The notes: generated from the letters alone by a model not told the origin. Positions 40,174-49,035 are shown, counted from the first letter of the stretch. The stretch is 51,295 nt of DNA from an uncultured Oscillospiraceae bacterium (GCA_910588495.1 CAJUPU010000008.1:44935-96229); one strand, 5' to 3'. Numbers and translations are program-made.

Positions 40174-40938
40174 ATGGGAATGTTTATTCGGGAGGATCCC
40201 GGCTATGACGAGAGTGTCCGCCAGACAGGCTTCAACCGCTACAAGCAACTTCTTGGCATTCGATTCGGCCAATGGTGGAAGGTGAATCTGCTGACACTGC
40301 TGGGATGCCTGCCCCTGGTCGCCGGGATCGTCTATTCCATCGGGGTATCCAGCGTGCTGGTGCTTCTCCCCTGCTCCGTTTTGGGCGGGATGATCGCAGG
40401 GCCGTTTCTGGCAGCGCTGTACGACGCCATCCTCCGGGGGTTACGGGACGACCCGATGCCGTGGAAGGACGCCTATGCACGGGCTTGGAAGCAAAACTGG
40501 CGGGGAAGCCTGATCCCAGGGGCAATCCTGGGGCTGATGTCCGGGCTGTACGCATTTATGGCTATGCTGTTTTGGTGGGCGGAGACGCCGCCCAGCCTGG
40601 GCACACTGCTGCTCTACCTGTTTTCCCTTCTGCTTCTGCTGGTTCTGTGTACGCTGTACTGGCCCCAGCTGGTGCTGTTCCGCCAGTCCCCCGCCATCCG
40701 TCTGCGCAACTGCGTTTTGTTCTGTGTGAAACACTTCTGGCGGGTGATGGGCACAGGTCTGCTCCAGCTGGCCTATATCGCGGTACTGGTATTATTTGCC
40801 CCCTGGTCGCTGTTTCTGCTGCTGGTTACGGGAGCGTGGTATATTGTCTTCCTGGTGCAGCTATTGATTTATGATCAGATGGACGAGGCATTACAAATTG
40901 AGAAGCAGTTTAACGGAAACATCAATAGTTTGATGTGA
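40174..40938 (+). CDS. DUF624/YesL-like integral membrane protein
   Basis: This 254-residue protein has about five or six membrane helices. The N-terminal part (FGQWWKVNLLTLLGCLPLV and the following PFLAALYDAILRGLRDDPMPWKDAYARAWKQNWR) resembles DUF624/YesL proteins, which are often encoded with YtcP/LplB-type sugar importers and have no defined function. GAGGAGG lies 8 bp before the ATG. It ends the operon led by lacI. Confidence 0.72.
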   Translation: MGMFIREDPGYDESVRQTGFNRYKQLLGIRFGQWWKVNLLTLLGCLPLVAGIVYSIGVSSVLVLLPCSVLGGMIAGPFLAALYDAILRGLRDDPMPWKDAYARAWKQNWRGSLIPGAILGLMSGLYAFMAMLFWWAETPPSLGTLLLYLFSLLLLLVLCTLYWPQLVLFRQSPAIRLRNCVLFCVKHFWRVMGTGLLQLAYIAVLVLFAPWSLFLLLVTGAWYIVFLVQLLIYDQMDEALQIEKQFNGNINSLM

Positions 40939-41269
40939 CAATTTCGTCAAGGCCTCTGCCGATCAAACGGCTGCAATACTTGTTCTGCTTCATATAGTTC
41001 TATTACCCCATCACTTGGCGAAGAGGGGTACCCCCGCCAGGTGGAGGGCGGTAAACAAAATTTCTGAACATTGTCAACACAAATCGGGTTAGTGTAGCTT
41101 TTTGATACGACACCCGCACATATGGGATCTTTGCGCTGACCCATACTCCGACCCAGACTACGAAACGAGCGGATGGAAACAATGGACGGGGCAGCTCCGA
41201 AGAGTAACCCCGTCCTGATTAAACAGCGCCAAACGGACACAAAAGCACCGATTTTATGTTCATACGAAT
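40939..41269. other. gene-free right end of the island
   Basis: No gene is supported. The segment holds the paired GACCCA sites at 41138-41155 and becomes AT-richer toward the attachment site. Confidence 0.5.
41138..41155 (+). repeat. paired GACCCA sites, right end of island
   Basis: GACCCA at 41138-41143 and 41150-41155 have the same 12-bp period and orientation as the pair near the left end, 115 bp from the attachment site. They are candidate integrase arm sites. Confidence 0.5.
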
Positions 41270-41315
41270 CTTCACACGCAAGAGGTCACAGATTCGAGTT
41301 CTGTAGTCTCCACCA
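41270..41315 (+). other. attachment site, right (attR): 3' fragment of tRNA-Val
   Basis: The exact 46-bp copy of the tRNA-Val 3' end runs from the anticodon loop to CCA. No D arm or acceptor 5' strand precedes it, so it is not a tRNA gene. Confidence 0.9.
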
Positions 41316-41318
41316 TAG

Positions 41319-41357
41319 AAGCTCCCAAAATCGCAAGGTTTTGGGAGCTTTTCTTTT
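41319..41357 (+). terminator. terminator after attR
   Basis: AAGCTCCCAAAA and TTTTGGGAGCTT form a 12-bp stem followed by TTCTTTT. Probably the original tRNA-Val terminator before island insertion. Confidence 0.75.
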
Positions 41358-41434
41358 GTTTTCTCGTCTAAAAGTTCAGCCTGTTGGGCGTGTCCCGCAT
41401 ATGTCCCGCAGGAGGCCCCGAATTCCTCAAACCG

Positions 41435-42630
41435 TCAGCCAGCCTTGGGAGCCTGGAACAACGCCGCGTCCACCACATTCCCCAGCCGTGCCATATCGCC
41501 TTGGAGGATATGGCCGTATATGTTGAGCGTGGTAGAAACATCGCTGTGCCCCAGCCATGCTTGAATGTCCTTCACATCGCAGCCGCCCTTGCGGAGCGTG
41601 TTCACCGCGCTGTGCCGGAGGTCGTGGAAGCGGATAACGGGCACGTCGTTTGCCACCAGCACCCGCCGGAAGTGGTGGGTCACAAAATCCGGGTCAATGG
41701 GGGTGCCGTCCGGCTTCACGCAGATATACCCACTGTCGGTGTAATCCCGGCCAAAGAGCCTCTTGTTTTCCTCCTGGCGTTCCCTGACGCTTCCCAGGTA
41801 CTCCCGCATGGAGGCCGTCAGGGGCAGTACCCGGTTGCTGGTGGCCGTCTTGGTGCTGTCCGAGTATAACACCCTGCCATTGGCTTTCACCGCCGTGTGG
41901 CAGATGTGGAGCGTTCCCGCTTCCATATCCACCGCGTCCCAGCGGAGGCCGCACACTTCCGAGCGGCGCAGACCGTAGGTGACGCCCAGCATGAGCACCG
42001 TTTCCAGGGGGTCTCCCCGGAACAACTGCAAAAGGTCCTGCAACTGTTCTGGGGTGCAAGCCATGGCCCCGGTGTACTTCTGCTTGGCGGGCAGCTCGAC
42101 TTGCGTGGAGGGGTTAAAGGCGATCAGCCCCAGGCGGACCGCGTGATCCAGGTACTTGTGGATATTGGCGTGGTGCTTGCGCACCGTGTTTGGGGAGAGG
42201 CCCGCTTTCCCCTGTTCGCTGTAATAGCTCTGGAGCAAAGGCGGAGTGAGGTCTTGGAGTTTGAGGCCGTGGAAGGGCTTGTGCTCGGAAATGTAGCGGT
42301 CAAAGGTGAGATCGTACTGTTCCAGGGTGTTTTCCTTCACCTTGTAGGCCATCACATTGTCCAGCCAGTCCCGCATGAAGTCCAGAAACAACACGCGCTT
42401 ATCATCCAGGGGGGCGCATACTGTTGGGCCAGCTCTTTGAGGCGATTGTCCAGCATCTGCTGCGCCCGCCGCTTGTTGCCCTTCACTGGCAAGCCTGTGC
42501 TGTCCGACTTCTGACGGCGTTGGCCGCTCTTGCCCACGTAGGGCCGAACCGCCAGATTGTCGAAACGAACAGGGATGGAGAAAGTTGAGATGTAGCTGAG
42601 GCAGTCATGGCATGATTCGCAAAAGGGCAT
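41435..42630 (-). pseudogene. second tyrosine recombinase, frameshifted
   Basis: The main frame (41435-42394) has core-binding and catalytic domains with GLRRSEV, HDLRHSAVNTL, LGHSDVSTTLNIYGHIL. The N-terminal part (GKSGQRRQKSDSTGLPVKGNKRRAQQMLDNRLKELAQQYAPP) is in another frame up to 42630; a run of six G at 42409-42414, one short of restoring the frame, separates them. It lies 120 bp outside attR, so it may be left from an earlier element at the same tRNA. It could make a truncated protein, but relatives begin with the missing domain. Confidence 0.75.
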
Positions 42631-42669
42631 TCCTGCCTCAGTTTCTGGAGGGACTCTCCTTTATGAAAC

Positions 42670-42691
42670 GACGGTGCAACATTGCATCGTC
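42670..42691. repeat. imperfect 22-bp palindrome
   Basis: GACGGTGCAACATTGCATCGTC has symmetric arms apart from one position and the centre. It lies about 110 bp upstream of the 42804 gene and could be an operator; no regulator is identified. Confidence 0.4.
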
Positions 42692-42714
42692 ACCGCCCGC
42701 CCCATGATTCCAAG

Positions 42715-42747
42715 CGAAAGATCCCCCGTCTGGGGGATCTTTCGTTG
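42715..42747. terminator. intrinsic terminator
   Basis: CGAAAGATCCCCC pairs exactly with its complement across GTCT. The tail is only TTG, so it is moderate. It isolates the 42804 gene from the integrase remnant. Confidence 0.6.
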
Positions 42748-42772
42748 CCCCGGAACAGGCAACGGCGGGGCC

Positions 42773-42800
42773 TTTATCCCTCCCCGGTGGGAGGGATAAA
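42773..42800 (+). promoter_or_regulatory. hairpin that covers the ribosome site of the 42804 gene
   Basis: TTTATCCCTCCC and GGGAGGGATAAA form a perfect 12-bp stem with loop CGGT. The GGGAGG in the 3' arm is the Shine-Dalgarno sequence of the ATG at 42804, so it is paired when the hairpin forms. Confidence 0.7.
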
Positions 42801-42803
42801 AAT

Positions 42804-43265
42804 ATGCAACACACAGACAAGTACAAGCTGAACCTGATCGAGAACTCGGACGCCTTTTCCCCGGATGCGCTGAACGAGAACATGCAGAAGCTGGAGGCCG
42901 CCCTGGAGGAGGTGACTGCCCACGCCGACGCCGGGGACCAAGCCGAGGCCGCCGCCCGGGCCGCGCTGGCCCAGCGGGTCACAGCCCTGGAGGCCCGCAG
43001 GGCGGTCGTCGGGACCTATACCGGCAACGGCATCAAAGCTGGGCAGACCATCGATCTGGGCTTCACCCCCGCCGCCGTTTTGCTGGGTAAGGACGGGAAG
43101 GGCCTGTATCTGCTGACCCCGGAAAATCCGGGCATCTACCCCACGTCGCCGCCGTATTTGCAGATCGTGGAGGGCGGCTTCCGGGTCACATACAACGAAG
43201 TTTCTTACGCTGACGGCGGGTGGAACACCCCAAATCAAAAATACTTCTTCGCCGCCCTGCTGTGA
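42804..43265 (+). CDS. small phage-tail-like protein, unknown
   Basis: This 153-residue protein starts MQHTDKYKLNLIENSDAFSPDALNENMQKLEAALE, a pattern seen in phage tail-associated proteins of gut clostridia. A short helical stretch (residues 25-65) is followed by a beta-rich C-terminal domain (VGTYTGNGIKAGQTIDLGF...). No signal peptide. It has a private hairpin-masked ribosome site and a strong terminator, so it behaves as a single-gene unit. A cargo or tail-fibre remnant role is plausible but unproven. Confidence 0.65.
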   Translation: MQHTDKYKLNLIENSDAFSPDALNENMQKLEAALEEVTAHADAGDQAEAAARAALAQRVTALEARRAVVGTYTGNGIKAGQTIDLGFTPAAVLLGKDGKGLYLLTPENPGIYPTSPPYLQIVEGGFRVTYNEVSYADGGWNTPNQKYFFAALL

Positions 43266-43277
43266 ACGGACAGGAAA

Positions 43278-43309
43278 GGCCCCCGGGAAAATTCCCGGGG
43301 GCCTTTTTT
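43278..43309 (+). terminator. terminator of the 42804 gene
   Basis: GGCCCCCGGGAA and TTCCCGGGGGCC form a 12-bp stem with a 2-base loop, followed by six T. Confidence 0.9.
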
Positions 43310-43335
43310 GCTGTGGGATTGGAAGTTTGCGGAGA

Positions 43336-46300
43336 TCAGGTCGAAGTGACGCTGAGCACGTAGATGATGGACACATCCAGGCCGCTGTTCACGATGGCCA
43401 CGTCATCAATCTTCCAGCCGCTGGACACCGCGTTGTTCAGGTCCAGCACGGACTCGAAGGCGGCGTGGGACACGCTGTCGGTGGAGGTGCCGTTGGTCAG
43501 GTCGACCACCTTGGCGTTGTCCACGCGGTAGACGGTGCCGGTGCCGTTGTCGCGCCAGATACCAGTACCATCCTCGGTCACAGTGCCGCCGAAGTAGGCG
43601 GTGGACAGGTTGCTGGTGGCCACGTAGCTGTAAGGCACGTCGGTGCCGGTATTGGCGGGGTCGGACCAGCAGAAGTTGCCGTTAGCGGTGCGGACACCGT
43701 CGCCGGGGGCGCCGGGCGCACCGGCGGCCACCACCTGAGCGGCGTACACGGGCTGGCCGTTCACGGTCTTGGTCTGACGCAGGGTGTAGAAGGCATCAGC
43801 GGCGGTCATGCCGGTGCCGGCGGAACGGCTGGTGACAGTCCCGTCCACGGACTCGATGAAGTAGTAGCCCTTCACGCCGTCGTTGTACAGCACGAACTGC
43901 TCGTACTCACTGTTCAGCATGGTGCCGGTGGGCACGGCGCTGTTGGAGAAGTACAGGCTGCTGGTGCTGCGGCCGCTGATCTGGGTGTTGGACAGGATCA
44001 CCGTGTCGATGATCTCGTTCTGGGTGGTGTCCATGTTGTTGTAGCGGTCGGCGCGGGTCAGGTAGAAGGTGCTGTCCGTGCCGGAGGTGTTGTCGATGTT
44101 CACGCTGGTGGAGCCGTTCAGGAACTCGGCGATGCCGGTGTAGGTGTCCACCTTCAGGTCGGCGGTGCCGGAGCCGGTGACCACGATGAACTTGGTCTCG
44201 TTGGTGATCAGACGGCTGATTGCATTCGTGTCGTTAGCAACGCTCTTGGTGTTCACCCGGGCGAAGCCGTTGGCGGCATCCGCGGCGGTCAGGGTCCAGT
44301 CAGTGCCGCCGTTGTAGTGCGCCAGGGTCTTGCCGTTGGCTTCTACGTTATACGAATTGTTGTCGACGCTGCCAATGGGGCCGCTATGCGTCACGGGGTT
44401 GAGCAGGTTGCCCGCATCATCGATGGCGAAGCCCATGTTGCGGCCGGGCAGGATCTGGTTGCCCACGCCGGTGCCGGGAGTGGCATCGGCCAGATACTTC
44501 CGGGTCAGGGTCATGATGAGATTGTTGGCACCGTCATCCTCAGTGCTGTAGCCCGTGGCCAGGGTGTTGTCGCGGTAGCGGGTGGTGGTGTCGCCGGCGG
44601 TGATGCTGGTCATCACGTGGTTCTCCACGATCTCGCCGTCCCAGTTGACGCCGGTGATGGCGTACTTGATGGTGCCGGTGCCCAGGCCGCCGATCTCATA
44701 GTCGGCGAAGGTGCCGTACAGGAAGGAGAAGTCGGTGCCGGTCTTGACGCCGATGAAGCGGCCGGTCTTGTCCTTGTAGATGGTCAGGTTCTGGCCGAAG
44801 ATCATGTTGGCGTTGGTCAGCTCGGTGACACACTTGCTGATCATGTGGATCGTGGTATCAGCCGCGGCGCCGTCAGCGCTGGTGCCGTTCATGATGCCGG
44901 AGCGCTTCAGGGTGGTGCCGTCCGCCAGGTCGATGGAGATGGCGTCGTTCTGATCGTTGTTCCACTTGTTGGTGGTGCTGGTGCTGTAAGCGCTGGCGAC
45001 GATCTGGTTCTCCTCGGTGATGGCGTTCTCCAGCTTGTAATAGTTCTCGAACTCTTCGTGATTGCCATCGTAGACACCGCTGGCAAGCGGATTGTCAGTG
45101 CCGATGATGTTGGTAGCAAGGACCATGGTACCCAGATTCTTCTCGGAATTGGGGGTCAAAGCGCTCTCCTTGAGCGTACCGCCTGCGGCAGTGCTGCCCA
45201 GCCGAGAGGTCACGCCGGTGGTGTTGCCCAGGGTCAGGGTCTTGGTGTTGGCGGTGGTGTCCTTCTTGTCGATGCGGGCCAGCTCGTTGTACACGTTGAC
45301 GGCCACATCAACAGTCTTGTCATCGTTGTTGGACACCAAGTAATAGGTTTCAACTTCGCTCGTAGTCGGGGTAATGGCTGTTTCCCCAGTGGGAATCGGA
45401 GTGTCCTGATGGCTCAGGTTAATGCTCTGATCCGCCGTCGCGTCGATCCGGGAGTACATCACGCTCCAACGGGTTTTAGCTGTGTTGGCGAAGCCGGCGT
45501 TCTTGGCCGCGCTGCGCAGACCCACCGCACCACCGGCATTCGCGGTGCTGGTGATGTCAGCATCGGTAGCGTACACGTGCTTGGCCAGGGTGGCCTTGTC
45601 GAAGGTGGCGTAGACGGTCTTGAACTCGTCGTCCACCTTGCGGCTCCCACCGCCGCCAGCAGTCCAGTTGATCTCCTGAACGGCGCTGTCGCTGTTGCGG
45701 TCGTACCAGATTTTGAACTTGTGGCCGAACATGTCGATGCCGGTCTTCGTGTTGTAGGAGAAGGTGATGTTCGTGCTGTTCCCATCAAGCTCGGCATAGC
45801 TATCATAGGAGTAGCTGCCGTTGGAGTTCTGGACGCCGTTGATGTACAGCTCGCCCAGCTTGGTGTAGTCCTCGCCGGTGTCCTGGTTGCCCACGATGAT
45901 GCCGGTGGTGTGGGTCAGGCCGAAGATCTTCTGGCCCAAGGTGGGACGCAGGGTGTCGCCCAGCATATCCTCATACTTGTTGTAGCCGGCCATGGGGGTG
46001 TACTCCACCATGTGGACATAGGCGGCGGTCCGGAACAGCAGGGAGGCCACCACGTCCCGGCGGGAGGGCTCATACAGCCGGTCGCCGTAGTGGGTGGACT
46101 TCACGTCGTCCAGGATGCCCAGCTGGGTGGACAGGGCGGACACGTTGGTCTGCCAGGTGGCGCCCTCGAACTCGCCGTTCTTGTCGTAGCCCACGGCGCG
46201 CAGCACCATGGCCAGGACCTCGTAGCCGGTGACGGAGTCATAGGGGTTGAAGTAGCCGCCGTGGCCCTTGATGTAGCCCGCGTTGGCGCAGTAGCCCACA

Positions 46301-46635
46301 TAGCCCGCGAACCAGTCGGTGCTGCTCACGTCGGCGAAGTTGCCGTAGTCCTTGTACAGGTCCTTGCGGCTGTCGCTGGTGTCGCCGGTGGCCAGGCGGT
46401 AGATCAGGGCCGCCACCTCGGCGCGGTTGATGGTGTCGGCGGGGCGGAAGCCGCCCTCGTCGCCCTGGAAGACCTTCATGCCGGTCAGCACGTCGGCGGC
46501 CTCAACGAACGCTTCCGTGATCTGGTCGGCGTCGCCGAAGGTCTTGACGGGGTTGGCGGCGCTGGCGGACAGCATGAGGCTGAACGCCATGACCATCGCC
46601 ATGACCAGCGCGAGGAACTTCTTCAAGTTTCTCAT
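43336..46635 (-). CDS. large S-layer-homology surface protein
   Basis: This 1099-residue secreted protein has a signal peptide (MRNLKKFLALVMAMVMAFSLMLSASA), then SLH modules near residues 30-80 (GGFRPADTINRAEVAALIYRL) and 95-150 (FADVSSTDWFAGYVGYCANAGYI, YFNPYDSVTGYEVLAMVLRAVGYD), with a third weaker one to about 215 (EPSRRDVVASLLFRTAAYVH). The remaining 850 residues are Thr/Asp/Asn-rich and beta-like, with no family I recognise. The SLH part anchors to secondary cell wall polymer, so it is a candidate S-layer or major surface protein. AAGGAGGAAA precedes the ATG. Confidence 0.9.
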   Translation of the reverse strand: MRNLKKFLALVMAMVMAFSLMLSASAANPVKTFGDADQITEAFVEAADVLTGMKVFQGDEGGFRPADTINRAEVAALIYRLATGDTSDSRKDLYKDYGNFADVSSTDWFAGYVGYCANAGYIKGHGGYFNPYDSVTGYEVLAMVLRAVGYDKNGEFEGATWQTNVSALSTQLGILDDVKSTHYGDRLYEPSRRDVVASLLFRTAAYVHMVEYTPMAGYNKYEDMLGDTLRPTLGQKIFGLTHTTGIIVGNQDTGEDYTKLGELYINGVQNSNGSYSYDSYAELDGNSTNITFSYNTKTGIDMFGHKFKIWYDRNSDSAVQEINWTAGGGGSRKVDDEFKTVYATFDKATLAKHVYATDADITSTANAGGAVGLRSAAKNAGFANTAKTRWSVMYSRIDATADQSINLSHQDTPIPTGETAITPTTSEVETYYLVSNNDDKTVDVAVNVYNELARIDKKDTTANTKTLTLGNTTGVTSRLGSTAAGGTLKESALTPNSEKNLGTMVLATNIIGTDNPLASGVYDGNHEEFENYYKLENAITEENQIVASAYSTSTTNKWNNDQNDAISIDLADGTTLKRSGIMNGTSADGAAADTTIHMISKCVTELTNANMIFGQNLTIYKDKTGRFIGVKTGTDFSFLYGTFADYEIGGLGTGTIKYAITGVNWDGEIVENHVMTSITAGDTTTRYRDNTLATGYSTEDDGANNLIMTLTRKYLADATPGTGVGNQILPGRNMGFAIDDAGNLLNPVTHSGPIGSVDNNSYNVEANGKTLAHYNGGTDWTLTAADAANGFARVNTKSVANDTNAISRLITNETKFIVVTGSGTADLKVDTYTGIAEFLNGSTSVNIDNTSGTDSTFYLTRADRYNNMDTTQNEIIDTVILSNTQISGRSTSSLYFSNSAVPTGTMLNSEYEQFVLYNDGVKGYYFIESVDGTVTSRSAGTGMTAADAFYTLRQTKTVNGQPVYAAQVVAAGAPGAPGDGVRTANGNFCWSDPANTGTDVPYSYVATSNLSTAYFGGTVTEDGTGIWRDNGTGTVYRVDNAKVVDLTNGTSTDSVSHAAFESVLDLNNAVSSGWKIDDVAIVNSGLDVSIIYVLSVTST

Positions 46636-47091
46636 TGGATCTGTTTCCTCCTTGTAAGTTTTTGCCGATTTTTCGCAACTTTTCAGCGGCTTTGATCGGG
46701 ATGAGCCATCCTCTCTAAATTTCCTGTTTTTGCTGCATAGTTCTTTATTTATCCAGGTATAGGGGTGATTTTAGGCCCGTTTCTCCTATATGTATCCAAA
46801 TCAGGGCTCTGCTTCCAGAAGTCCTCTCATGTTGAGGATTTTTTGGATTTTTATCCTATCAACGGCCGATTTCAGGAACTTTTCGCGATTTGAGAGGAAG
46901 AGCAGTCCTCTAACGGGCAATAACATACTGAAGGTTTGGTAGGTGATGCCTCCGCAGGCGGAGTTACGGTGATTGGGAACTGCAAAAAAGGATCGCAGCC
47001 TTATAATATCCTGTTCGTGGTTTATAGGGCATCGCGCTGGACCAACTGCCGGCGTCCCGGCCATAACCCCGATTTTTCTCCCCTCCCGCAT
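46636..47091. other. 456-bp intergenic region between the SLH gene and rpoN
   Basis: No gene is supported. It carries two AGTCCTCT repeats (46819, 46914), a small TCCTC/GAGGA hairpin followed by TTTTTT (46820-46846), and a CTCCGC/GCGGAG hairpin (46950-46965). The SLH gene promoter must lie here but no clear boxes were found. A structured leader is possible; I cannot match a known riboswitch. Confidence 0.45.
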
Positions 47092-47120
47092 TTGCGCAAA
47101 GGGCGCAGATGTGGTATACT
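47092..47120 (+). promoter_or_regulatory. rpoN promoter
   Basis: TTGCGC and TATACT are separated by 17 bp, about 20 bp upstream of the rpoN start. Confidence 0.6.
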
Positions 47121-47140
47121 GGGCAAAAGGGGCGATGATG

Positions 47141-48514
47141 ATGGAGCTGCAGCAAAGCCAAAAACAGACCCAGGTGTTGACTCCCCAGATGGTTCAGGCG
47201 GTGAAGATCCTCCAGATGGGGGTCCCGGAGCTTCAGGAGTACGTGGCGGAGACGATCCAGGAGAACCCCGTGCTGGAGCTGCCCGAGCCCTCCGACGCCC
47301 CCGCCCCCGATGACGACATGGCGCGGAAGCTGGAGTGGCTGAAGAGCACCGACCGGCAGAACGCCTGGTATCACGCCCAGGACGCCGAGGACGAACGGGG
47401 CGACTGGCTGTCCCGCCAGGGGTATTTCGTGGACGAGGACCGGGATCTCAAGCGGTATCTTCTGTCCCAATTCATGGGGATCGACCTGGACGGGCAGATC
47501 ATGGACGCCGTGGAGTTTTTGATCGGGCGGCTGGACGATAACGGGTTTTTGGAGGAATCCATCGCCTCGCTGGCCGCGCTGTCCGGCATCGACCTGGCCG
47601 TCATGACCCGGGCGCTGATCGAGCTCCAGGCCGCCGAGCCGGTGGGGGTGGGCGCGCAGACCCTGACCGAGTGCCTCAAGCTCCAGCTGCTGCGGATGAG
47701 CGGCGACCACCGCCTGGCCATCCGCATCGTGGAGGGGCACCTGGACGATCTGGCCCGCAGGCGGTACAACGTCATCGCCAAGGACCTGGGGGCGTCCCGG
47801 CAGGAGGTGGAGGCGGCCTGCGCCCTGATCCGGGGGCTGGACCCCAAGCCCGCCTCCGGCTTCTCCGGCCAGGAGGACCCGGTGTATATCGCGCCCGACG
47901 TGATCGTGAACGCCCAGCCCGGCGGGTTCGAGGTGGTGGTCAACGACTGCACCATGCCCAGGCTGAAGATCAGCCCCTATTACGCGGAGCTGATGCGCAC
48001 CTCCGACGACAAGGAGGTCCGGGGCTACCTCAGCGAGAAGGCCGCCCAGGCCCGGTGGGTGATGCGGGCCATCGACCAGCGGCACTCCACCCTGCTGCGC
48101 TGTGCCCAGCAGATCGTGGAGCGGCAGGAGGGCTTTTTCCGCTCCGGCGCCGCCCACCTGGCCCCCCTGACCATGGGAGAGGTGGCCCAAGCCATGTCGG
48201 TCCACGAGTCCACCGTCAGCCGGGCGGTCCGGGACAAGTACCTCCAGTGCGGTTGGGGCACCTATCCCATGAGCTACTTTTTCTGCCGGGACCTGGGCGG
48301 GCAGACGATGGAGGACGGGGTGTCCCCCAACGCGGCCAAGGCGCTGCTGAAAAAGCTGATCGACGGGGAGGACAAGGCCCATCCCCTGTCCGACCAGAAG
48401 CTGTGCCAGAAGATGGGGGAGCAGGGTTGTCCCATCGCCCGGCGCACCGTGGCCAAGTACCGGGAGGAGCTGGGCCTGCCCGGGGCGGCGGGGCGCAGGG
48501 AGCGGGAGGGCTGA
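47141..48514 (+). CDS. rpoN: RNA polymerase sigma-54 factor
   Basis: This 457-residue sigma-54 has the Gln/Leu-rich activator-interacting region I (MELQQSQKQTQVLTPQMVQAVKILQMGVPELQEYV), an acidic region II, the core-binding domain (about 90-280), a helix-turn-helix (MGEVAQAMSVHESTVSRAV) and the RpoN box ARRTVAKYR near residue 435 that reads the -24 element. It needs an AAA+ activator, none of which is in the window. The third of three consecutive ATGs is chosen because AAAAGGGG lies 8 bp before it. Confidence 0.95.
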   Translation: MELQQSQKQTQVLTPQMVQAVKILQMGVPELQEYVAETIQENPVLELPEPSDAPAPDDDMARKLEWLKSTDRQNAWYHAQDAEDERGDWLSRQGYFVDEDRDLKRYLLSQFMGIDLDGQIMDAVEFLIGRLDDNGFLEESIASLAALSGIDLAVMTRALIELQAAEPVGVGAQTLTECLKLQLLRMSGDHRLAIRIVEGHLDDLARRRYNVIAKDLGASRQEVEAACALIRGLDPKPASGFSGQEDPVYIAPDVIVNAQPGGFEVVVNDCTMPRLKISPYYAELMRTSDDKEVRGYLSEKAAQARWVMRAIDQRHSTLLRCAQQIVERQEGFFRSGAAHLAPLTMGEVAQAMSVHESTVSRAVRDKYLQCGWGTYPMSYFFCRDLGGQTMEDGVSPNAAKALLKKLIDGEDKAHPLSDQKLCQKMGEQGCPIARRTVAKYREELGLPGAAGRREREG

Positions 48515-48582
48515 GTCCCCCGGAAAAAGAGCGGATACAGGGCCGCGGGGCCCTGCAAATAAGATAAGAGGAGCGTGTCGTC

Positions 48583-49011
48583 ATGAAAGATCGAAATTGT
48601 GCCTACTGTATGCGGGAGGAGCGGGGGGAGCTGCTGGACGCCTTCGGCATCTTCATCTGCGAGCTGAGCGTCAGCAGCCTGATCCTCTTCAAGGAGCAGA
48701 GCCACCCCGGGCGGTGCATCGTGGCCTATAAGGACCATGTGGGCGAGCTGGTGGACCTGACGGAGGAGGAGCGGAACGCCTTTTTCGCCGACGTGGCCCG
48801 GGCCGCCAAGGCCATCCACGCCGCCTTCCACCCGGACAAGGTGAACTATGGGGCCTACGGGGACACCGGGCGGCACCTCCACTTCCACCTGGTGCCCAAG
48901 TACCGGGACGGCTTCGAGTGGGGCGGGGTGTTCCAGATGGACCCCAAGCAGAACACGCCGTCGCCGGAGGAGCATGAGGACATGATCCGGCGCATCAAGG
49001 CGGAGCTGTGA
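48583..49011 (+). CDS. HIT family hydrolase
   Basis: This 142-residue protein has the histidine triad HLHFHLVPKY near residues 104-113 and a Cys pair near the start (CAYC). HIT proteins hydrolyse nucleotidyl compounds such as AMP conjugates or Ap4A. The fold core (GRCIVAYKDHVGELVDLTEEERNAFFADVARAAKAI) fits. GAGGAGCG is upstream of the ATG. It follows rpoN by 68 bp and may be co-transcribed; a strong terminator ends the unit. Confidence 0.9.
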   Translation: MKDRNCAYCMREERGELLDAFGIFICELSVSSLILFKEQSHPGRCIVAYKDHVGELVDLTEEERNAFFADVARAAKAIHAAFHPDKVNYGAYGDTGRHLHFHLVPKYRDGFEWGGVFQMDPKQNTPSPEEHEDMIRRIKAEL

Positions 49012-49035
49012 CGGCGAAAGCGGACTGGAAAACAG

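Larger units (their letters stand above)
23013..41315. mobile_element. 18.3-kb tRNA-Val genomic island carrying a sugar-utilisation locus
   Basis: Exact 46-bp direct repeats bound the island. Inside both ends lie paired GACCCA hexamers with a 12-bp period (23145/23157 and 41138/41150), candidate arm-type sites. The left half has element genes (integrase, excisionase-like HTH, replication-type HTH, DUF6809- and DUF6076-like proteins); the right half is sugar import and hydrolysis. I see no relaxase or conjugation genes, so it is at most mobilisable. Confidence 0.8.

Noticed and set aside
41270..41315. A second tRNA-Val gene
   Set aside because: Only the 3' 46 bp are present; there is no acceptor 5' strand or D arm, so it is an attachment site.
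43327..46695. 1122-codon open frame on the plus strand
   Set aside because: It is antisense to the S-layer-homology gene, with Gly/Val-rich low-information product and no start signal.
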